A stretch of DNA of 64,000 nt from Malus domestica (Eukaryota > Streptophyta > Magnoliopsida > Rosales > Rosaceae): positions 34,207,001-34,271,000 of the forward strand of contig NC_091677.1 of NCBI RefSeq assembly GCF_042453785.1, in the 5' to 3' direction. A program made the position numbers and the translations under genes. The notes under the pieces were generated by a model. The model searched no databases. It saw nothing but the letters and a program-made list of their open reading frames with translations, and was not told the origin of the DNA. Below, piece after piece: positions 1 to 10,299 of this stretch (the stretch's first letter is position 1; the number at the start of each line of letters is the position of its first letter).

Positions 1-2643
1 TTCACCCCCTGCTTCAGCTCAAGTTCAGAGGCACTATTTGAATGTGTTAGGCACCCAGAAAATGAAACAAAAAATCGTAACTTTCCTAGAAAATTTTACT
101 TCTTTCTTTGACTGATTACCCGCTTTCACTCACTTCAATCCTCTACGAACCCATAATTTTTTCAATCCTGGGATCCCTAAAAAAATCACCAGAATATAAA
201 TTTCTTTGCTAAAGAATAGGAAAGCAAAAAAAACCTAAAAACAACAAAATAAAAACCTCATGAACAAAATTGTTGAATATAAAAAAATAATTGGCAAAAG
301 CAAGGAAATAAATAAGGAAAATAGGTTTTGGTTCCGAAGCTCACCAATTTGATCCTCTCAGCAACGACCAATTCGAATCAGTAATGTGAAAACACCAAAA
401 TTTTGATAATTGAATCTCCAGGTCAGCGACCCAAGGAGCAGAACCAAGGCACAGAAAATTGATTTAAGCCGGTTTCTACCGTTGGACACACACGGACAAA
501 GCCAGAATCAGAGAGGCAATACAAATCGAGAGACAGCAGTGGAATGAAAAACAAAAATCCACTGGATAAACTCGAAACAGAGATCTGATCGACGATGCTT
601 TCAAGGGTTTGAGAGGAACAGAGCAGGCCGTAATCGGCGAGGCACCACAAACTGAGATCGATAAAGGATAAGGTCGAGAAGAACAGAACATAGATCTAGA
701 TCTGTGAGAAGGCAAGGGAAAGCAAGAAAAAAAAATGGAAAACACTCGGTCCAAATAGAGAGCATCCATCGACGACAAACGCGTGGAAGTAATGGACAAA
801 AGCGTCTTTTAAATGTGGGAAGAAGCAGCAAAACGGCTAAGCAAAGAAAAAATCAGGGGTATTTCCGCCATTTTACTATTGCTGAACAGTGCCATCATCA
901 ACTGAGTTTTAGTATATATAATATCAATTATTTTCGGTTTGATCATATATATTAATTTGAAAACGTTAACTAGTCCAAATAGAGATTGAGCATGCAGTAG
1001 CATATTAATGAAGTAAGAAAAGATGCTAGTTTTATAAAAGAAAATTGCAAACAAAATCTATGTAGCAGTGAGCTTGAAGACAAATTAAATCCTGATATAT
1101 GTCTTATTTCAGATAGAACTCATGAGTTGAATACGATATATTCCTTGATTTTGTAAGGTACCCCATTTAACATGCATTTAGTCATATGTTTCAACTAGCA
1201 TGCTAATACAACAATAATATATATTCATGAAACAAATGTGATTTAGACACATTGTAAGGATGTACTTACATTGAAACTGCTTTGCGACAATAGTTGTTTC
1301 ATACACTGCTTCAAGACCATCACATATGTGACATACACAATCCTATAAGCTTCATGATCAGAGGTGTCCTCTAATGTTCTTAACGAGGTTGTTCCCTTTT
1401 TAGCCAATTTCAGCAGCAATACATATCTATGGTATTCAATCAATAATATAGTTTGCATACTATTGTCTTAACAGTTAATTAATCTCATAATACCAAAGCA
1501 TGTGCTATAACATAAGCAATATACATATGAAGTATCATTAGTAATTTATATGGCCAAGAACATGAAACACAATTTACATTAGTAGTACCCAGAATCTCCA
1601 GAAAGTAATTTATCAAAAAACTTGAACAAGGAAACCAAGTCAAAACCATATGTTAAAACAAATTGTGGGTTGCCACATATTCTTAATGCTTATTAACATC
1701 CTTAAATTCTCTATGTTGCCAAAAAATTATGCAATAACCTTAAATGATGATAAAACTAATAAGGTCGTGTACCTTTCCTTTTTCTAGGAATATAAGCATG
1801 ATAAAATAAATGTTATATGGAGGAGATTTGGAAGTCCGAAAATAATCTGAGGTGGGACCGACATTACCCTTCTTAATGCTTGGAATTTTGCTACCAAAAT
1901 TCTAAAAATTATTTTCTTTTCAGACACTGTATAATATCAAATCTTTTGGGATATCACCATCGCTTCCAAGATTGATTTTCCATCTCTCTCGTAGTCATAC
2001 ACACACACACATATATATGTTATATTTATTAGGGTTTAGGCTTCAACCAAACAAACATGACAAAATAAACGTTATATATGCCATATGCCATTCCTGAAAT
2101 TCTATGTGTTGACAAAAATAAAAAAGGAAACTAATAGGTTTGTAACTTTATAGCGCCATGTTTACCTTTTGCCGAAATATGTATGTGGCTAAAAAAAAGT
2201 TTACCATCATGCCGTTGAATACATACATATGCCAACTCCAAAAACTTCCAAATCATGACGAATATACTTAATGCCTTTTTCCTAACTTTCTAATTTTAAC
2301 ATCCCAAATTATATGTCCACAACCACATAGGAGACTCAATTAATTAAGGTAGTTGTGATAAAGCTAATAAACACGTATAAACTCAATAGGATAATGAAAT
2401 CGAAACAGTATGCAATATCAATTAATAGTCTGTAATATTCCTTCAAGTCAAAGGACAAGTTTTAATATATATAGCTATCTCAAATTTCAATATGAAATTT
2501 AGGTTACAACACAATTCACATTGTCAACCAATTTCTTTTTGCCGTGAAACATGAGTATGGAAATTGAGCAAAACTTAAAACATGTCATCGATTCAAGACA
2601 TCAATTTTTAGGGTTTACCGAGTAGGTCTTTAGTTGTATTACG
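1..2643. other. Gene-free AT-rich DNA, probably interior of a minus-strand LTR element
   Basis: I see no reading frame with a recognisable protein on either strand; the short frames at about 420-1050 lie in A-rich or mixed sequence without motifs. A primer-binding site and LTR at 2644-3233 face left, so this stretch should be the 5' interior of a minus-strand element that continues past the window edge. No gag, protease or polymerase motif is visible. Some TATA-like and CA/TA simple repeats occur near 2000-2020. Confidence 0.4.
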
Positions 2644-2659
2644 ACCTGCTCTGATACCA
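2644..2659 (-). promoter_or_regulatory. tRNA-Met-type primer-binding site
   Basis: Read on the minus strand this is TGGTATCAGAGCAGGT, the usual primer-binding site of plant LTR retrotransposons complementary to the initiator tRNA-Met 3' end. It begins two bases after the end of the LTR at 2662-3233, which fixes that LTR as the 5' LTR of a leftward-pointing element. Confidence 0.75.
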
Positions 2660-2661
2660 AC

Positions 2662-3233
2662 TGTTAGACTTTATATATTTCATAAACAACTAAAAACACT
2701 ATCCTAAAGGAATTCATAAATTATGCTCAATTGATAAAGTACTCGAAGTCAACATGGCATGTAGGAAAGATCAACCATCTTTGATAGAACCGTGCGGAAT
2801 AGGCTCAACCATGGACTTCTCCTTCGGTGGAAATCGTATTGGAATCCTGCGGAATAATGTGTTAGTTGACCAAAGTCTTCTGCACACTCAACACTCCTTT
2901 ATACTCGAACTAATGGGGTGTTCATATGAGTTTTATGTGTGTTGTGAGCAGGGACCTTAGCCTTGTATTTATATGAACTTAACCCTAATGAATCTTCCCA
3001 TAATAATGTCATTAGAATTCCTTGCAGTCCAAGGATAATTGATACACCAAATCTTATTCCAAATAGGAAAGAATTAGGAGCCCTTTTCCCCAAGGAAATC
3101 CGAAATATATTAACTTTACTTGGGGTACAAGCTATAGCTATTAACTAAATCCTAATCTTATTTATATTCCAAACAATCCTTAAATTAACTGTGTAGACCT
3201 ATTTACCATTGGATTATGGTCCAACGTCCAACA
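2662..3233 (-). mobile_element. LTR (572 bp) of a minus-strand retrotransposon
   Basis: The segment starts TGTTAGAC and ends GTCCAACA, imperfect terminal inverted repeats of the TG...CA type. A tRNA-Met primer site abuts its left end. The sequence right of it (agcccctctatgc) is found again near 30622 without the LTR, so the right boundary is supported by a paralogous empty site. The partner LTR must lie left of the window. Confidence 0.7.
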
Positions 3234-4068
3234 AGCCCCTCTATGCTTTAAAAAAAGTAACTAATGCCAACTACCGAAAGGAATTATAATGCAAATCTAG
3301 TCACCAGTCCAGATGGAAGCCGGGAGGTGGTAGTCCGCTGCTCGCATAGAGAAAATGGGGTTGCAGAATCTGTACATTGTCAGGTATTTGAGAAATTGGT
3401 TACCAGTGTTTGATGAAACTAGATGTAGTATTGGTTGTGATGATGATTTTGTAAGAACGTGCATGCTTGAAATGCAATCTGGACTTTTCTTGTTTGGTGA
3501 ACATGAACGACGTCCTATTTCTCTTTTTGAGCAGTTTAATTTGGTGGATGAGCAAGCTTTCTGTGCTAGCTAGTCGTATTTCTCTGACATTTACATCTTG
3601 TCTGGCTGTTAAGCCCTTAAAACCTTTGAGAGAGGCGCCTTTCTTAAAAATTTAATCTTGATAGCTCGTGGAGCCGTTGTGGCTTATTCTGTGGCCATGG
3701 TTTTGGAAATTAGGCACCTTACTCAAAGATTTAAGTCTTCCTGATTCTATATTAATTTGTTGGGGATAATTATACTCGATAGCTGAGAGTCGAACAAGAT
3801 GATCTTACTTCAGTTTTCCTGCACTGTGGCACCAGTTAATTATGTTCTAGTATACGTGATGAAATTATTTACTTGTGTGAAGTAAGGAAAGCAGAAAAAT
3901 GCTAATATGAAATTATTTGCATGTATCATGTATTAAGATGATATACATGAGCATATACCCGGAACTAGTAAATTAGCTTTATGATCACTTAGTAACTGCA
4001 TCCATAGACACTTAACTACAATTCAGATTGATTAATTTTTTCGTTTGCTTAGGAGAAGGGGAGCCTCC
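3234..4068 (+). other. 5' flank and leader of protease copy 1
   Basis: The first 120 bases are repeated at about 30622-30740, and about 3590-3960 is repeated at about 34505-34830 upstream of protease copy 2, so this is duplicated flank. A pyrimidine-rich tract ending in AG lies at 4051-4052, 16 bases before the ATG at 4069. Copy 2 has the same arrangement (AG 34906-34907, ATG 34924). I infer a conserved 5'-UTR intron whose acceptor sits just before the start codon. The frames at 3355-3655 show no known protein. Confidence 0.5.
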
Positions 4069-4970
4069 ATGCTTTTTACCTTGGTGGTTGTCATTTCTAT
4101 CTTTGGTGTCTCTGCCGGAAATGTTTTTCATCTACATAGAGCCTTTCCAATGAATCACCATGTCGAGCTAGAGCAGCTCCAAGCACAGGACACAGTCAGG
4201 CACCACCAGTTTTTGGGTGGGGTTGTAAACGTGTCGGTCGCCTTACCAAAACATATCCACTATCCCATCGGGTAAATCTTTTCATCCTTTATCCTCTGTT
4301 TTGTATGGTAAGGTTTAGCGGACGGGTAATCTCAGTTTTAGGTTTTTCTTGCTTCAAACTGCGCAGGACATTTACTTATTTGATTGCTGGAAATTGATCC
4401 TGTCTATATGTTGGAGGCTGTTGCATAGGAACAGGCATAATTAAAGCAATTTGTGTCACTACCTTATCACATTCTACTCGTGTAACTTTTGTCTAGATTT
4501 TGTAGAAAGTAGCAATTTGAGATAGTACCATACATAACTTGTATAAATTTTCTCAGACATAAATATGACAAGTTCTTATATCATATTTCTCTTCTATTTT
4601 AGTCTCTAATTAGGTTTTACCAAAATTTTAATTGTATAGAAAGTCAATGACAAATTTTTTTAAATGATTTTATGAATCTAGGATCTATTTGACGAAGGTG
4701 AAAATAGGCTCTCCACCAAGAGAGTTCTATGTGTTGATTGACACGGGCAGTGAGGTGTTTTGGGTTTCCTGCAGTTCCTGCAATGTATGCCCTAGATTTA
4801 CTGGACTTGGGGTAAGTTTTTATTTTGTTTTTCTTTCGTTGTATGCTATTTTTTTTTAAGTTTTTATACTTTGCATGTTCAAATCTCTGCTACAACAGTT
4901 TAGAGAGATTTTCGGACTGTTACAAAATTAATTGTCTATTGTCGTAGATATTGGTGTATTTATTGGAAAG

Positions 4971-5208
4971 TGTCCTTAGTGGTTGGTTGTATATTGCCTT
5001 ATGCAACTGGTCCAGGTCATTAGAGTGTTAGAAGTGTTTGCGAGGAGGTTACAAAGGGCGTATGACTTGTTAGCTAAGTAAGCTTACACTCTAGTTGTAT
5101 AAATAGCTCGTTTGATTTATAACGATTCCTGATTTCGTTTTACTGAACACAAAGCCTTTCATTCTCTTACTTCCTATTCCTCTTTTATTCTTTTCATTTT
5201 CTCAAAAG
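4971..5208 (+). repeat. Copia-type LTR remnant A in intron 2 of protease copy 1
   Basis: This segment resembles the minus-strand segment 6383-6629: both contain a tract for entering a TATA-like ttgtataaatagctc and end near tttcattttctcaaa. Undoing the inversion puts both in the same orientation in intron 2, as the two LTRs of a decayed Copia element. Boundaries are approximate. Confidence 0.6.
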
Positions 5209-5212
5209 GGTA

Positions 5213-5535
5213 TGTTTATACCATATTTAGACCTCGTATAAATACTCGAAGGACTTAAATGTAATTATGTAATAAATGAATGGGCAAATATGTAATTAGG
5301 GGAGGAGCCCTTATTCTATAAAAGGGCCTCCTCACCCTCACAAACCCTAAGCCTCCTCACATCCCCTAAACTCTAAGCTCTCTCTCCCTCTTCAACAAAG
5401 AAATATAATACAATCAGTGTGGACGTAGCCCAAACCTTGGGGTGAACCACGATACATCTTGTGTCATTTACATTTTATGCAGATTTACGGTCGGATTTAC
5501 GTTATACCAAGACCATCCGGTTTTGTGCATCAACA
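5213..5535 (+). mobile_element. Solo LTR (323 bp), left boundary of the inversion
   Basis: It starts TGTTTATACCATATTTAG and ends TTTTGTGCATCAACA. It contains a TATA region (ttctataaaaggg, about 5316) and the block gtgtggacgtagcc typical of this family, also seen at 7353-7689, 25653-25958 and 29336-29703. Left flank is GGGTA; right flank is GAGTG, the complement of CACTC. The mismatch of flanks is explained by the inversion. Confidence 0.85.
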
Positions 5536-5545
5536 GAGTGCTTAC

Positions 5546-6240
5546 TTGGGGACAAGGGGAGTATACACAATACTCGGCTCCAAAATCTCCCCCAGTACAA
5601 GTGTACCTCCACCATCGCCATCTCCCTTTAAACAGTGGGAGAAGACATTCGGAGTTATCCCTCGAGAGGATAACTGTGATACGACAGACAATGGACCTTG
5701 GCTTAATCCCAATATCCCATTGAGTGAAAGCTCGGTCTCAGCGAAAAGACCGGACACCGTGGTAGAACACCTGATTCAGAAAATATCAAGGAAATAATGT
5801 TCACAACATCATCGTCTTTTGCTATACTATCTATGTGGCAACTGCTAGCTATGTGGCAACACTACCAGGCAAAGTACACTAAATAAAGTATACCTCAATT
5901 TAGCATTAATTCTAACAATTAAGCTCTAATAAAGAGATGCTGAGCATTTTCAATTTGAGCCAATTAGTAATAAACGGATGCTATGAAATTTTATTATTTA
6001 TTTTACTCACCTGAAAATAATGGGTGTTGAAGATCCATGTGCACCTTGGGAGTGCACCGGAATCATATCAAGAGAAAACTCATCTGATATGAAATAACCG
6101 GTGGCTTCTTCTCCGCCCATATACAAAATACTATACTCACACTGGTTGCTCTCGTCAGAGCAATGTTTGCACCTTCGGTCCGAACAAGGGAGCAGTCCCG
6201 CAGTAGAGGAATTGTCATAGTCATAGAGACTAATTGGAGT
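5546..6240 (-). pseudogene. Inverted exons 3 and 4 of protease copy 1
   Basis: On the minus strand exon 3 is 6240-6011 and exon 4 is 5770-5546. Exon 3 begins TPISLYDYDNSS and carries the Cys-rich segment (LLPCSDRRC). Exon 4 begins with the CSTTVSG segment and has [16 protein letters not shown] and FSHCLKG, the A1 core around the central beta-sheet. They match exons 3 and 4 of copy 2 (36238-36482, 36620-36847). Acceptor and donor sites are intact for minus-strand reading, and phases (0 into exon 3, two bases out of exon 4) fit exons 2 and 5. The donor of exon 4 lies ten bases from the LTR edge. Confidence 0.85.
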
Positions 6241-6382
6241 CTGTTAAACATGTTAAAGTGCACTTAGGAAAACGAAATAATAGAGAAGATTAGCATTGAA
6301 ACAAAACTCTGGTAAACATATACATAGTGAGTCATGACCTCAATCCAAGCAATAAATTACACTTCAATACTATTAACTACAT

Positions 6383-6629
6383 TGAAGGATTTGAGAAAAT
6401 GAAGAAGAAAAGAGGAACATGAAGCAAGAAAATGAAAGGCTTTGTATTCAGTAAAAAGAAATCAGGAACAAATCAAATGAGCTGCAGAGCTATTTATACA
6501 ACTAGAATCTAAGCTTTACTTAGCTCGGAAGCCTTTAACTAATTATGTAACCTCTCCTAACTAACACTTGTAACCACTCTAACGACCTGAACCAGTTACA
6601 TAAGGCCATATACAAATAATCACTCATCA
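6383..6629 (-). repeat. Copia-type LTR remnant B
   Basis: On the minus strand a purine tract with two G runs (about 6630-6646) is followed by TGATGAGTGATTATTTG, the expected polypurine-tract to 3' LTR junction. The rest resembles remnant A at 4971-5208. The right-hand end is assigned near a tccttca at 6383 by similarity only. Confidence 0.6.
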
Positions 6630-6683
6630 CTACCCCCACCCCCCAGAAAAACAAATCTCAAATGGGGAACCCCAGTTTTGAGA

Positions 6684-6992
6684 TTAGCACATTGTCTCAC
6701 AAACACAGGACTGCAATCCCTTTGTTAGAATGTCTGCAACCTGTGGGCATGTACTGAACAATACTATCATCCTTCTGAAGGTTACGGCTGAATATGATGT
6801 GTGGACAGATCCATTTGTGAAGACAATGGACAATCTGGAAGATTTCTTAACTGGCTCTGATTGTGGGAATTGGACATATCGAACAGCACACGAAAAACAA
6901 CCTCTACTTTTAGACCCACAAAAGGTGGCTCTGCTAAACAGAGGACTATGAAGTCCCAACATCTCTGTAGACTTTTGATGGAATTTCACCAA
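6684..6992 (-). pseudogene. Copia RNase H C-terminal remnant
   Basis: A 102-codon minus-strand frame contains QVADILTKGL, the hallmark of the end of Copia RNase H, close upstream of the polypurine tract and LTR remnant B. Sequence before it is degenerate. With the two LTR remnants it is a deleted Copia element inside intron 2 of the protease gene, later cut by the inversion. Bases 6993-7352 belong to the same decayed interior, with no readable domain. Confidence 0.6.
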
Positions 6993-7352
6993 AACAGCTG
7001 CTATATATAGGAGTTGTACACATTGAAATGGAGCATGTTGATTTCTGGACCGAGAGCTGGATGCGTTTGTGGACTGAGAAGGAAAGGGTCTCAGGGACTA
7101 TCCGACAATACTATAAGCATTAGGCATTGAAACTAGAGATTGGGGTTAACGATAAACAGGAGCATTAGGAATGTAGCTTTCATGAGGTGGAATCATATTC
7201 ATAGCAGAAAATAATTCAAAGAGATCATGTGCTTTCATCATTGAGCGGCTTCAACAAACCTTATTCCAGAAAACCAAAACCAAACAAATGAATGCAGGGA
7301 TTACCCTTCATGGGATTTACTTGCTCAAGATTACTCTTTGTGGGATTTACCC

Positions 7353-7689
7353 TGTTGATGCACAAAACCGGATGGTCTTGGTACAACGTAAATCCGACCG
7401 TAAATCTGCATAAAATGTAAATGACACAAGATGTATCGTGGTTCACCCCAAGGTTTGGGCTACGTCCACACTGATTGTATTATATTTCTCTGTTGAAAAG
7501 GGAGAGAGAGCTTAGAGTTTAGGGGATGTGAGGAGGCTTAGGGTTTGTGAGGGTGAGGAGGCCCTTTTATAGAATAAGGGCTCCTCCCCTAATTACATAT
7601 TTGCCCCTTCATTTATTACATAATTACATTTAAGTCCCTCGAGTATTTATACGAGGTCTAAATACGAGGCCCTAAATATGGTATAAACA
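7353..7689 (-). mobile_element. Solo LTR (337 bp), right boundary of the inversion
   Basis: The reverse complement runs from TGTTTATACCATA to GTGCATCAACA and is closely similar to the LTR at 5213-5535 over its length. Left flank reads as GGGTA on the opposite strand; right flank is CACTC. In this orientation it lies in intron 4, just before exon 5. Confidence 0.85.
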
Positions 7690-8955
7690 CACTCTATCCT
7701 TGAACTTTTTTGTTTAATTGGATCTTTTGATGAATATTTCATCCTTTTGAGTTAACATAACTAGTTTTAATTTCTATTTCAGAAAGTCTTATTATGCAAT
7801 CAACCTTGAAAGCATTGCAGTCAATGGGCAAATCTTGCCCGTTGATCCAGCAGCTTTCAGAACATCAGATGATCGAGTTACCGTTGTTGACACTGGAACC
7901 ACATTGGCATATTTTGTAGAAGAGGCATATGAACCTCTTGTTCGTGCGGTATGTTTGTTTACTTTGTTTGATTGCCATTGTCACTTGCTATTCTTTTTTT
8001 TTTCTTTTATATCATTTCCCTCTCATTCTTGAGTATGTGGTTGTTCAATCTCTATTCTTTGTTCGAAACTGATTTTGTGTTTGTTGTTTGTGCAGATAAC
8101 TTCGGCTTCCAACTTTGTGTCTCCCATCATTTCAGGAAAGTCACAATGTTATCTGATCTACACCAGGTCAGTTCTCTCCTGTTCTCACATAGTCACTCTC
8201 TTAAAGAAAACGTAATGACATAATGTATTTCCATTAACCTTTCAGTTTGGGGAAGTCATTTCCTTCGGTCACACTCAACTTTGCAGCTGCTGCGTCAATA
8301 ACTTTGACACCACAAGACTACCTGCTATATTCAGGATCTCATGTAAGGTTTCCTAACCAAAAGAAAAAAAAATGCTATTTGTTCAAAGCAAATGAATATT
8401 ATTGTACTAATGATGTATGTAGTGGTAAATTAAATGGTTTGTTCTATTCCATTGGTTACAGGTTGGTGCTGCTATGTGGTGTCTAGGTTTCAAGAAAACT
8501 CGGGAAGCAAGCCGAGGCTTCACAGTGTTAGGAGGTTAGGCCTCAACACTATTAAAAATTTCAGCAAAATGTTCCAGTATTTATTGTCTTTACTCTTACT
8601 ATTATTATACTTGTTTTTTAACTTGGATTGCAGATCTTGTTCTGAGAGATAAGATTGTGGTATATGATTTAGCCCGTCAACAACTCGGATGGGCTAATTA
8701 CAATTGTAAGTCTAATTAAACTACTCTTTTCGTTTCTAATTTGCTTCCCATACACACTTTTTTGTATGTTGAGTTTATGGTAAATACTCACTAATGTTGT
8801 ATTTCTTTTCAGGCTCATCACCGGTGAATTTCTCTACGGCTTTTCACCCGACACACCGAAATGGAAGCAGTGGCTCATCAGGAGACACACTAATCAAGTT
8901 GCTAAAAACTGTGACTCTGCTCCTCTTGATGCATTTGTTCAATCTGTATATGTGA

Positions 8956-9400
8956 TTTACACAACTTTCAGCATTCAAGCTTGTATATGTTATGTGCACT
9001 GAGACATAAAACCCTTTAGGGTTTGATTTCTATCCTCCTCTTCTAAATAGCAAATTAGCAATAGAAAAGGGTCCGCAGGACCTGTGTTTTATGTTTTCAT
9101 TCGGGATAGTTAGCCTTCCTCCATCTTTTACTTTTCTTCCCCCCAAATTTATAGTGGTCAATAATAATACAGCGAATGAAGTCTGAATGTAAATGCAAAG
9201 ACTGGAAAGAGCGAGTTGTGCTTATTTTTGGGCAAATTATAAGAATGCCGTTTATAGTTTTGACCTAATTTCCACCAACTTCCCTTTACTTTGGATTTTG
9301 TCAACTTTTACCAATGTAGCTTTACAATTATCTCACAACCACCCTCACTTCCGTCGATTGGAAATTTTTTTTCTTTGTACTTTTAACACAATACGTTGAA
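8956..9400 (+). other. 3' flank of protease copy 1
   Basis: Probable 3'-UTR and intergenic DNA after the stop at 8953-8955. A near-consensus polyadenylation signal (caataataata) occurs near 9160. No gene is seen. Confidence 0.4.
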
Positions 9401-9488
9401 ATGAAGGAAAGCTTATTTATTGATATCCCCGATAAGCTACAAATATGTACATATACATGAGTCAAAATAAACACACAAGAGGGAGCCT

Positions 9489-10169
9489 TCACAAAGGTTG
9501 CTTAGGAGAAGTCTCAGCAGTCGGTAGAGCCCCAGAAAGAGAAGGCACCGGAGGGGGATCATTTGGAGCCTCAGTACTGGACAAAACCCTAGAAGGAGGA
9601 GGCATCGGAGGTTGATCATTCGGAGCTTCATTACGCGGTACAGCCCCAGAAGACGAAGGCAATAAATGCCTTTGGAACAAACCCACAAATCTCTGATGAT
9701 CAAGTAAAACCTGACCATCAGTTTCCTTCATTTGGTCCAGCTTCCTCTTCATGTTTGTAGCATAGTCATGTGCGAGCCGGTGCAACTGTTTATTCTCATG
9801 CTTGAGCCCTCTAATCTCCTGTTTGAGACTCATCACTTCAGCCGCCAATGATTCAACTTGGCGGGTTCGAGCAAATAGGCGTTGGGCCATATTAGACACA
9901 GAACCTGCACACTGAACACTGAGAGCCAGCGAATCCTTAACAGCTAACTCATCAGACCGTTTGGAAAGTAGTCTGTTATCTTTGGGAGTGAGAAGGTTCC
10001 TGGCCACCACCGCAGCGGTCATATCATTCTTCATCACGGAATCCCCAACGGTAAGAGGACCAGTAGGGGAGACGAAGGATGGGCGCCATATGTTGTCTGG
10101 AGAAGGCGGGGCTGCCTCTTCAACAAGGTTCAAGTCAAAACGACGGTCGGAGGGGCCAGACATTTTCAA
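9489..10169 (-). CDS. Hypothetical 226-aa coiled-coil protein, antisense in an LTR element
   Basis: An open frame of 226 codons, the longest non-retroviral-type frame in the first 15 kb. It has an acidic, proline-containing N-terminus (DLNLVEEAAPPSPDN), a central stretch with heptad-like Leu and charged residues (about residues 108-150: VESLAAEVMSLKQEIRGL), and a proline-rich C-terminus with a repeated EAPND unit. I do not recognise a family. The start could be residue 1 or the Met at residue 3. The frame runs opposite to the apparent direction of the host element, judged by its polypurine tract and LTR end at about 13230-13664. It could be an element-encoded accessory protein or a captured gene. 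Whether it is expressed is unknown. Confidence 0.45.
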   Translation of the reverse strand: MKMSGPSDRRFDLNLVEEAAPPSPDNIWRPSFVSPTGPLTVGDSVMKNDMTAAVVARNLLTPKDNRLLSKRSDELAVKDSLALSVQCAGSVSNMAQRLFARTRQVESLAAEVMSLKQEIRGLKHENKQLHRLAHDYATNMKRKLDQMKETDGQVLLDHQRFVGLFQRHLLPSSSGAVPRNEAPNDQPPMPPPSRVLSSTEAPNDPPPVPSLSGALPTAETSPKQPL

Positions 10170-10299
10170 AGGTGTTGAAGAGAGAAGAGGTCGGACAAAT
10201 CAAGATCTTAGAAGTGCAAGAATGAAGCTTCTACTGGTGGAGATTCAAGTGTGCTTTGGAACTTAATGCCAGCCCCTATAAAAATCTGCACTCGACGGA

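Larger units (their letters stand above)
4069..8955 (+). pseudogene. A1 aspartic protease, copy 1, disrupted by internal inversion
   Basis: Pepsin-like A1 protease of the plant group resembling Arabidopsis aspartic proteinases 36 and 39. Plus-strand exons: 1 4069-4271, 2 4682-4811, 5 7783-7948, 6 8096-8166, 7 8246-8342, 8 8462-8534, 9 8634-8705, 10 8813-8955. Exons 3 and 4 lie inverted at 5546-6240. Exon 1 encodes a signal peptide; exon 2 has the first catalytic motif [11 protein letters not shown]; exon 5 has the second, [10 protein letters not shown]; exon 10 ends in a Ser/Gly-rich linker and a hydrophobic tail suggesting a GPI signal. All exons are open and have GT-AG borders; the ten together would encode about 469 residues. 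In the present order a transcript lacks exons 3-4 (455 nt, not a multiple of three), so joining exon 2 to exon 5 shifts frame. The inversion is the only clear lesion. Confidence 0.85.

Noticed and set aside
1-850. Possible first exon or leader of a host gene on the minus strand
   Set aside because: Base composition is suggestive of a leader, but there is no splice-supported coding frame or motif, and the adjacent LTR and primer site explain it better as element interior.
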